From the NCBI GenBank assembly GCA_026392135.1, contig JAPLCR010000536.1, positions 1,903 through 14,835 on the forward strand: a stretch of 12,933 bases of DNA. The letters are read 5' to 3'. A program made the translations under genes and the position numbers. Shown here one piece after another: positions 1-5,431 of the stretch (position 1 is its first letter; every line of letters starts with the position of its first letter). Source of the stretch: Armatimonadota bacterium. GTDB taxonomy: Bacteria > Armatimonadota > Chthonomonadetes > Chthonomonadales > Chthonomonadaceae. Under the pieces are notes generated by a model. That model was given only the letters and a program-made list of their open reading frames with translations. It ran no database searches and was not told where the DNA came from.

Positions 1-6
1 TAGGGA

Positions 7-107
7 AAGGGAGACTATCGCCCAACGGAGTCGTCTTCCGCCCTAGTCACTCCTCGCCCAGAATTGGGAGAGGGGACGGGGGTGAGGGCTTCTGGTTTTC
101 AACTGGA
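7..107. repeat. Dispersed hairpin repeat, long form, copy A
   Basis: This 101-base segment aligns without gaps to bases 8485-8585 with about 11 mismatches, so the two are roughly 89% identical. The most conserved part runs from about base 43 and contains an imperfect hairpin (CTCGCCCA, loop gaat, TGGGAGAG, one mismatch) followed by GGGGGTGAGGGCTT. Shorter relatives with the same plan, a CTCTCC/GGAGAG hairpin followed by GGTGAGG, lie at 249-280 and 2018-2065. The pattern is that of non-coding REP-like elements. No open reading frame or transposase is associated with it. A short inverted repeat (CTGGAA...TTCCAG, 103-120) overlaps its right edge. Confidence 0.8.
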
Positions 108-317
108 AGACTTATTCCAGAGTAAGTCCCTAAGAGTTCACCCTTTTGGGAATTAACCGCGAAATACGCAAAAAAGGCGCGAAAAAATGCACACAAACCC
201 CAAACTTGGACAACGCGCACAGGCTTCTAATCTCATACCGCTAAGACTCCTCTCCTTTGCGAAGGAGAGGTTGGGTGAGGTTAAGTGAAGATTCCCGCAA
301 CCCTGAACTCTTCCACC
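108..317. other. Non-coding stretch left of the metK promoter
   Basis: I find no credible gene here on either strand. The stretch holds the short hairpin repeat at 249-280 and an A-rich, roughly 10-11-base periodic segment at about 155-188 (CGCGAAATA, CGCAAAAAAG, GCGCGAAAAAA). Part of that segment, AACCGCGAAATA at 155-166, recurs inverted at 10127-10138 upstream of the GH20 gene. No further function can be assigned from the sequence. Confidence 0.5.
249..280. repeat. Dispersed hairpin repeat, short form
   Basis: A perfect 9-bp stem, CCTCTCCTT (249-257) with AAGGAGAGG (262-270), closes on a TGCG loop and is followed by ttgggtgagg. It has the same plan as the elements at 7-107, 2018-2065 and 8485-8585: a hairpin with a CTCTCC arm followed by GGTGAGG in the same orientation. 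It therefore looks like a diverged or shorter member of the family. Confidence 0.65.
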
Positions 318-347
318 TTGACAAAATCCTCTCGTCTATGCTAAAGT
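318..347 (+). promoter_or_regulatory. Sigma70-type promoter of the metK riboswitch leader
   Basis: A perfect TTGACA (318-323) is followed, after an 18-base spacer, by TAAAGT (342-347), which matches four of six positions of TATAAT. Transcription is expected to start near base 354, about 20 bases before the first helix of the SAM-I aptamer, which fits a riboswitch-controlled leader. The spacing and position support the call, but the -10 box is only moderate. Confidence 0.65.
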
Positions 348-375
348 ATGGGTAGACAATTGATTAGCGCGGCTT

Positions 376-486
376 CTTATCCAGAGTGGTTGAGGGAACG
401 GCCCGATGACACCACAACAACCACCCGCAGTGCGGGCAGGTGCTAACTCCGAGTATGGCACAGACACCTAGTGCCAACAAGATAAG
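376..486 (+). promoter_or_regulatory. SAM-I (S-box) riboswitch aptamer upstream of metK
   Basis: This leader RNA senses S-adenosylmethionine. Helix P1 pairs CTTATC (376-381) with GATAAG (481-486). The conserved core GAGGGAACGGCCCGATGA and the later GGTGCTAACTCC box (439-450) are characteristic of the S-box family. P2 pairs TGGT (387-390) with ACCA (411-414), P3 pairs CCCG (424-427) with CGGG (433-436), and P4 pairs GGCAC (457-461) with GTGCC (471-475). The four-helix layout, conserved core and position before metK make this a secure call. In this family SAM binding favours the downstream terminator (553-582), lowering metK expression when SAM is plentiful. I did not identify the antiterminator pairing with certainty. 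Confidence 0.95.
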
Positions 487-552
487 GGGCGTAACGCAGA
501 CATCTGAAATGGCGCAGAAGCCTCTGCACCTTTCTTGATAATGCGGCATTAC

Positions 553-582
553 GACCTCTTCACACCCAGAAGAGGTCTTTTT
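553..582 (+). terminator. Riboswitch expression-platform terminator
   Basis: GACCTCTT (553-560) pairs perfectly with AAGAGGTC (570-577) across a nine-base loop and is followed by a run of five T. It lies between the SAM-I aptamer and metK, as expected for the regulated intrinsic terminator of a transcription-attenuating SAM riboswitch. A smaller hairpin, GCAGA/TCTGC at 514-527, lies between aptamer and terminator and may belong to the alternative fold. Confidence 0.9.
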
Positions 583-719
583 ATTGTGTTTTTTGCGAGA
601 GCAAACAGTACTCGTAAAGCCATAATAACTACGCTTCGCACCCTGAAGCGCGCTCTGTTGTCACAGCGTAAAAACAAAACTTCTCGCGCTGTTTCGACCC
701 ATTTCAGAAAGGATTTACC

Positions 720-1880
720 ATGTCAGAGTACATACTTTTCACCTCAGAAAGCGTCAGCGAAGGACACCCAGACAAACTAGCCGACCAGATAAGCGATGCC
801 GTACTCGATGCACTTCTTGCAAAAGATGCTGGCTCCCGCGTTGCACTAGAGACCTTCCTTACACGCGGACTGTGCGTCGTTGGCGGAGAGTTGACCACCA
901 AAGCCTACGTTGAGATAGCCGACATCGTCCGGAAAACCATCGTAGAAGTAGGCTATAACAGCACCGATACCGGCTTCGATGGACATACCTGCGGCGTTAT
1001 GCTCGCTATTCAACAACAGTCCCCCGACATCGCGCAAGGGGTCGATAGAGCAGATCCCGGAGAACAGGGTGCAGGCGACCAGGGTATCATGTTCGGCTAT
1101 GCCACCAACGAGACTGAATCCTATATGCCTCTAGCACTGACCATCGCGCACGAACTAATGCAGCAGTTCACCGATGTTCGCAAAGCCAACCCTGCGTTAG
1201 GTTTCCGCCCCGATGCAAAGTCACAGGTGACAATCGCATACGACGAGAATGGTACTGCACAACATATTGATACCATTGTACTCTCTGGGCAACACGCCGA
1301 AGACCTCACCCTCGCGGAGATTCAACAGAACATTAAAGTTCACGTTATCGACCCAATCCTCTCTCGCTACGCCAAATACGATAATGGCAACGTCAAATAC
1401 CATATCAACCCAACAGGGCGATTTGTCATTGGCGGCCCTCAAGGTGATACCGGTGTTACAGGGCGCAAAATCATCGTAGACACCTATGGTGGTGCTGCAC
1501 GACATGGAGGCGGAGCGTTCTCCGGTAAAGACCCCTCGAAAGTTGACCGATCAGCAGCGTATACAGCACGCTATATTGCGAAAAACGTAGTGGCGGCAGG
1601 GCTTGCAGATCGCGCAGAGATACAACTTGCCTACGCGATTGGCGTAGCAGAGCCAGTCAGCCTCCTTGTAGATACCTTTGGCACAGGCAAAATTCCCAGC
1701 AAAGAGATTGTTACCCGTATCCGTAAAGCCATCGACCTGCGCCCCTACTACATGATTCGACACCTCCAGCTACTTGACGCGAACCGTATCAAATACTCTG
1801 CCACAGCAAAGAACGGTCACTTCGGCAAGTCAGAGTTCCCCTGGGAGCAGTTAGACCTCGTAGACGCGCTAAAAGGCTAG
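720..1880 (+). CDS. metK: S-adenosylmethionine synthetase
   Basis: MetK makes S-adenosylmethionine from methionine and ATP, releasing phosphate and diphosphate. It is a cytoplasmic enzyme, normally a homotetramer. The 386 residues match the family's usual length. Visible landmarks are the N-terminal ESVSEGHPDKLADQISDA segment with His16 and Asp18, the GAGDQGIMFGYA signature (117-128), and the glycine-rich phosphate loop GGGAFSGKDPSKVDRS (263-278). The start at 720 is preceded by AGAAAGGA with a six-base spacing and gives the normal MetK N-terminus. The gene is a single transcription unit behind a SAM-I riboswitch (376-486) and terminator, so its own product should repress it. It ends 14 bases before a strong terminator and converges on the minus-strand adaptor-permease gene. 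Nothing looks truncated. Confidence 0.98.
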   Translation: MSEYILFTSESVSEGHPDKLADQISDAVLDALLAKDAGSRVALETFLTRGLCVVGGELTTKAYVEIADIVRKTIVEVGYNSTDTGFDGHTCGVMLAIQQQSPDIAQGVDRADPGEQGAGDQGIMFGYATNETESYMPLALTIAHELMQQFTDVRKANPALGFRPDAKSQVTIAYDENGTAQHIDTIVLSGQHAEDLTLAEIQQNIKVHVIDPILSRYAKYDNGNVKYHINPTGRFVIGGPQGDTGVTGRKIIVDTYGGAARHGGGAFSGKDPSKVDRSAAYTARYIAKNVVAAGLADRAEIQLAYAIGVAEPVSLLVDTFGTGKIPSKEIVTRIRKAIDLRPYYMIRHLQLLDANRIKYSATAKNGHFGKSEFPWEQLDLVDALKG

Positions 1881-1893
1881 CCGCCTACCTATC

Positions 1894-1928
1894 AAAAAAG
1901 CCTACGCCCTGTAGGGCGTAGGCTTTTT
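1894..1928. terminator. Bidirectional intrinsic terminator between convergent genes
   Basis: GCCTACGCCCT (1900-1910) and AGGGCGTAGGC (1913-1923) form a perfect 11-bp stem around GT. Six A precede it (1894-1899) and five T follow it (1924-1928), so either strand gives a stem plus U-tract. It starts 14 bases after the metK stop. It can also serve the convergent minus-strand gene ending at 2082, although that gene is about 160 bases away. Confidence 0.92.
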
Positions 1929-1962
1929 ATTCAAATACTCCACCATCGGCGATACTTTCCTT

Positions 1963-2075
1963 GTAACTACTCAGGCTTATCTCATGGAGAACAGCAGGAT
2001 CACCTCCCTGTACAAGTCCTTCTCCCGAATCGGGAGAGGGATGCCCGCAGGGCAGGGTGAGGGCTGAGTAGTTAC
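1963..2075. repeat. 113-bp inverted-repeat-bounded element containing a hairpin repeat
   Basis: A perfect 12-bp inverted repeat, GTAACTACTCAG (1963-1974) and CTGAGTAGTTAC (2064-2075), bounds the element. Inside, at 2018-2065, is a member of the dispersed hairpin family. One hairpin pairs TCTCCCG (2021-2027) with CGGGAGA (2031-2037). A second pairs TGCCC with GGGCA (2042-2054), and GGTGAGGGCT follows. The element stops six bases short of the stop codon of the minus-strand gene. I see no convincing target-site duplication, so a MITE-like origin is only a possibility. Confidence 0.6.
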
Positions 2076-2081
2076 CTTTAC

Positions 2082-4937
2082 TTATTCGTGCCGTAGTGCC
2101 TGTATTGGGTCTAGGCTCGCCGCACGGTAGGCAGGATAGACTCCAAACACGATACCTACCCCCGCAGAGAAGCTAAAAGCGACCACGCTCACCATAGGAG
2201 ATAGATAGACTGCAAGCCCTCTTGCTCCCGTCTGTGGATCTTCCATCGCGGGTACAAAGCGCGTTAAGAAGGCGATTCCATAAGCCAATGCCGCCCCTCC
2301 AGCAAGCCCAATAAGCCCCCCCGTAGCCGACACCGTAGCCGATTCTATCAAGAACTGAAGCAGAATATCTTTGCGCTTTGCCCCAATCGCTTTGCGTATT
2401 CCGATTTCACGAGTTCGCTCTGTTACCGAAACAAGCATTATATTCATAATCCCGATACCGCCTACGAGCAGTGCAAGCCCCGCGATAGAGCCGAGGATTA
2501 TCCCGAATACCGCCAGTATGCTATTGATACTGTTTAGAATGTTCTCTTGGCTATCTACATGAAAGCCCGGTAGGTTATTGTAGCGGCGCATAAGAAGCTG
2601 CCACACCTGCTCCATCGCCTCATTGATACGCGTGGGGTCTTTAGGCTCTGCCCAGATAACCCCAACGAGTTCACGTCCGATATAGCGTTTCTGCACGGTA
2701 GTAAGCGGTACGTAGACGTTCTTATCCGCATCGCCCTCTAAAGAACGCCCCTTTTGAGCCATAAGACCAACAATCGTCAACGAGACCCCATTAATCTGGA
2801 TCTCCTTACCCATTGGGTCTTTATCTTTGAAAAGTTCTGAGCGCACCTTATCACCGATAACACAGACCTTTGCGAAAGTATTCTCATCCTCTTTAGAGAT
2901 GAATCGCCCCCGCGCAACCTTCACATTACGCAGGCGTTCGTAGTCGGGTTGAACGCCATTCGGGTTTATTTCTGCCTCTTTGCTCTGGTACTTCGCCACG
3001 AAGGTCGAACCTCCATTGGGTCCTTGATTCAGAGGAAGTTCTGCGGAGAGTGACTTAATCAGGCTACACTCATTCAGAATAGCACGGACATCGTCCATCT
3101 TCATAGCATCGATGCGGCGCGTCGTTTTATTTCGGTCTTTCGGATCGAGCTGGTAAAAGACAATAACCAAGCTCGAACCCAAACGACTAAACTCGGAGGT
3201 GACGCGTGCCGAAGCACCCTTGCGTACAGGTCCAGTAAAGTCGTTCGGGCGTACTTTGTCGCCCTCCTTCACCCCATCAGTAATCTCTACGAAATCGTCT
3301 CCGCGAAGTCCCAACTTAACCTTGCGGGTAGAGACAATCTCTTTTGCATTCGCACCAACCCCCTCGGTAGCGATAACCTGCACCGTAGCCGCGTTGCCCG
3401 TCCCTTGAACACAGTTGATGGGCAGTCGTAAAACGTTCTTACGACGCGAAACGATGATGGCGCACCTTGCGCTCATACCAGGATGTAGGCGTGCGTCGGC
3501 TTTGTCTATCTGTATCTCAACGAGGAAGCGGACAACTTGCCCAGTATTGGTGCTTGCCAAATTGTTGCGGCTCCCTGAATCTCCTGTCCCCGATGCGGAA
3601 ATCGAAGAGGGAGCTATCTTCCTAACCTTCCCAAGGAAGAGGGTTCCATTAGAGGCATCTAAAGAGACCTCTGTAAGCGTTCCGGCATTGATTTTTGCGA
3701 TGTCAACCTCATTGACATTGATTTTGACGAGCATTACAGCGAGGTCGCCAATCTGAAAGATAGGCGTACCGGATGAGAAAGAGGAGATCGCAGAGGTAAT
3801 CATCTCTCCCTCTTCCACATATCGGCGCGTAATCACACCCGCCATAGAGGCAAAAACAGTTGTGTCGTTTTGGCGAACCAGAAGTTCATCCAACTGGCTC
3901 TTTATCTGCTTAACCAGTGCATCCGCAGACAGCGCCTCGTCTATCCGCATCTTATCTTGCGTACGCCCCGATTTTGCAGAAGTGAGTTGCGCCTCGGCTT
4001 GTGCGAGGGCAGCGCGGGCACTCTCGACCTCTTGTTGGCGCGTAACAGGAGAGATGTCGGCTTTGGCTTGCGCGAGTTGTGCCTCCATCTGATGAACTTG
4101 GCTACGCGCACTGGCTATCTGGCTCTGCGCGTTCCCTACTTCCAGTATGTTTGTCTGGTGAATTCGATCTAGTCTCTGTTGGGCTTCGCGCACCTGAGTA
4201 CCTGCGACCCGCACATCCGTCGCCGCATTATCAACCAGTTGTTGCGCCACAAAGCCTTTTGCAAGTAGCTGGCGCTGCCTATCCAGATTGCGCTCCTGAT
4301 TCTGAAGGGTCGCGACAGCTCTATCGTAGGCGGTCTGGACATTGACCACACTCTGTGGGTGCGTACTCTCATTCATCAAGCGCAGATTGTCTTGTTGTAC
4401 TTTTAGATTAGATTTTGCCGCTTCAAGGTTCGCCTGCCCAATTTCAATGGCTTTCGCGGTGAGTTCAGGCTGAACTTTAGAGGAAGCCATTGCCTGATTC
4501 AGCCGTGCCTTCGCTGAAAGGACAGCTTGTTGAAACTGAGCGATACTGCTAGTGGTTTGGTCTTTTTGATAGTCGGTAGACTTGTTTGCGGCGGAGAAGC
4601 GGGCTTGAGCACCTAATAGCTGGGCTTGGAGGGCGGCAACCTGCGTGTTGACCTCTTGCGGGTCTATTGTGGCGAGCATTTCGCCGACTTTCACCACTTT
4701 CCCCTCATCCACAAAAAGTTTCAGGAGGCGACCTCCCGCCTTCGACTTAACTTCCACTTTCCGAAGAGGTTCAATGGTTCCATTCTCGACTACTTTTATC
4801 TCTACATCACCTCTTAATACCGTTTCACTGCGTGTGGGCTGCGGCTTTGGTTTAAGGGCGCGAAACGCCGCAAAAGATCCTAATCCCACTATGACGAGCG
4901 GGATAGTACATCCAAGCAAAATCTTCTTTTTTATCAC
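2082..4937 (-). CDS. HlyD/MacA-like adaptor fused to MacB-like (FtsX) permease
   Basis: The 951-residue product joins two efflux proteins usually encoded separately. Residues 8-26 form an N-terminal membrane anchor. About 64-93 and 361-381 are the two halves of a lipoyl domain flanking a long alpha-helical hairpin (95-355). About 390-575 are the adaptor's beta-barrel and membrane-proximal domains. From about residue 587 (LGSSLVIVF) it matches the MacB periplasmic core domain, then three C-terminal helices (about 807-835, 866-893, 912-935). These include the FtsX motif GGIGIMNIMLVSVTERTREI and end with YPAYRAASLDPIQALRHE. The permease's own first helix, about 50 residues, is absent. The start is GTG at 4937, with GAGGT ten bases upstream. 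No ABC ATPase is encoded in the window and the gene stands alone between convergent metK and divergent purA. Family members export substrates or transmit force across the periplasm; the substrate is unknown. A fusion by in-frame deletion, or an assembly artefact, should be considered. Confidence 0.9.
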   Translation of the reverse strand: MIKKKILLGCTIPLVIVGLGSFAAFRALKPKPQPTRSETVLRGDVEIKVVENGTIEPLRKVEVKSKAGGRLLKLFVDEGKVVKVGEMLATIDPQEVNTQVAALQAQLLGAQARFSAANKSTDYQKDQTTSSIAQFQQAVLSAKARLNQAMASSKVQPELTAKAIEIGQANLEAAKSNLKVQQDNLRLMNESTHPQSVVNVQTAYDRAVATLQNQERNLDRQRQLLAKGFVAQQLVDNAATDVRVAGTQVREAQQRLDRIHQTNILEVGNAQSQIASARSQVHQMEAQLAQAKADISPVTRQQEVESARAALAQAEAQLTSAKSGRTQDKMRIDEALSADALVKQIKSQLDELLVRQNDTTVFASMAGVITRRYVEEGEMITSAISSFSSGTPIFQIGDLAVMLVKINVNEVDIAKINAGTLTEVSLDASNGTLFLGKVRKIAPSSISASGTGDSGSRNNLASTNTGQVVRFLVEIQIDKADARLHPGMSARCAIIVSRRKNVLRLPINCVQGTGNAATVQVIATEGVGANAKEIVSTRKVKLGLRGDDFVEITDGVKEGDKVRPNDFTGPVRKGASARVTSEFSRLGSSLVIVFYQLDPKDRNKTTRRIDAMKMDDVRAILNECSLIKSLSAELPLNQGPNGGSTFVAKYQSKEAEINPNGVQPDYERLRNVKVARGRFISKEDENTFAKVCVIGDKVRSELFKDKDPMGKEIQINGVSLTIVGLMAQKGRSLEGDADKNVYVPLTTVQKRYIGRELVGVIWAEPKDPTRINEAMEQVWQLLMRRYNNLPGFHVDSQENILNSINSILAVFGIILGSIAGLALLVGGIGIMNIMLVSVTERTREIGIRKAIGAKRKDILLQFLIESATVSATGGLIGLAGGAALAYGIAFLTRFVPAMEDPQTGARGLAVYLSPMVSVVAFSFSAGVGIVFGVYPAYRAASLDPIQALRHE

Positions 4938-5230
4938 CTTGATTGTGACCTCAATCTGTTATCGTATTCCCAACGAAGGAACTACGCAGAAAGACTGTGC
5001 GAAGTTTCACAAAATTGAGAAGATTGATAATCTGCCGAAACAAGAAGCCTCAGTACTGAGCATACCCTGCGGTTATCTTTTTCCAACTTCTGGCGTGGGC
5101 AACTGTTAGGCAGACGATACTGTAGAGCAGCAGGCTTTTTGTCCACAAGGTCTACTGGAAGGTATTTGTTATTGTAAACTCGTTAAGTCGTGTTGCCTTA
5201 CCTAGCTACCCCGAAAAGGCAAAATACCGG
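4938..5230. other. Divergent intergenic region, purA / adaptor-permease
   Basis: This stretch lies between two divergent genes and contains no credible reading frame. It holds a perfect 12-bp palindrome, CTCAGTACTGAG (5049-5060), about 110 bases upstream of the adaptor-permease start. It also has nested inverted repeats just upstream of the purA promoter: GGTATTT (5161-5167) and TTGCCTT (5193-5199) are each complementary to part of AAGGCAAAATACC (5216-5228). These could be operator sites, but I recognise no regulator consensus. I could not identify a convincing promoter for the minus-strand gene. Confidence 0.4.
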
Positions 5231-5259
5231 TTGACAAATGATTCAAACTCCTTTATAAT
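5231..5259 (+). promoter_or_regulatory. Perfect consensus sigma70 promoter upstream of purA
   Basis: TTGACA (5231-5236), a 17-base spacer and TATAAT (5254-5259) match the housekeeping consensus at all twelve positions with ideal spacing. The predicted start is near base 5266. The RNA would meet a terminator-like hairpin only about 26 bases later (5292-5315) and then run to purA at 5432. Confidence 0.92.
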
Positions 5260-5291
5260 AGGTGTGTTTGAAGGTTGATTTTTTCTGTATT

Positions 5292-5315
5292 AGGACAGCG
5301 TAGGCTGTCCTTTTT
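5292..5315 (+). terminator. Terminator-like hairpin in the purA leader
   Basis: AGGACAGC (5292-5299) and GCTGTCCT (5304-5311) form a perfect 8-bp stem with a GTAG loop, followed by a T run to 5315. It lies between the consensus promoter and purA. It is therefore either an attenuator of purA or the end of a roughly 50-base short RNA. The leader before it is too short for a known purine riboswitch aptamer, and I see no such aptamer motifs. Confidence 0.75.
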
Positions 5316-5392
5316 GGGTTTCAAATACTTCGCATTCGCCTCCGGATCCCCTTCTCGCATACTGAATGGAGGGAAAAGGGAGGGTTGTCAGG

Positions 5393-5413
5393 AGAGTGGT
5401 GAATAGCCACTCT
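5393..5413 (+). promoter_or_regulatory. Hairpin immediately upstream of the purA ribosome site
   Basis: AGAGTGG (5393-5399) pairs with CCACTCT (5407-5413) around a seven-base loop, ending three bases before the strong Shine-Dalgarno GAGGAGGG (5417-5424). It does not occlude the ribosome site itself. It could stabilise the message end, bind a protein, or have no role. The pairing is seen in the sequence; any function is inference. Confidence 0.4.
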
Positions 5414-5431
5414 ACCGAGGAGGGCGAAAGC

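Noticed and set aside
535..780. Open frame overlapping the riboswitch terminator and the start of metK
   Set aside because: It runs through the terminator hairpin and into metK in a different frame, with no ribosome site and no recognisable product.
1963..2075. Confident call of a MITE insertion
   Set aside because: The terminal inverted repeats are clear but no target-site duplication is seen and no second copy with these ends occurs in the window.
3862..4345. Several plus-strand frames opposite the adaptor's helical hairpin
   Set aside because: They are antisense to a repetitive Ala/Gln-rich coiled coil, which tends to leave long open shadow frames.
4645..5109. Plus-strand frame opposite the start of the adaptor-permease gene
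   Set aside because: Most of it is antisense to well-conserved adaptor sequence; the composition looks like a shadow frame.
5366..5431. Longer purA N-terminus from ATG 5366
   Set aside because: The extra 22 residues are unlike PurA, and the strong ribosome site GAGGAGGG is correctly placed for 5432.
5266..5431. Purine riboswitch in the purA leader
   Set aside because: Only about 26 bases precede the terminator and none of the conserved purine aptamer elements are visible; it is treated as an unexplained leader.
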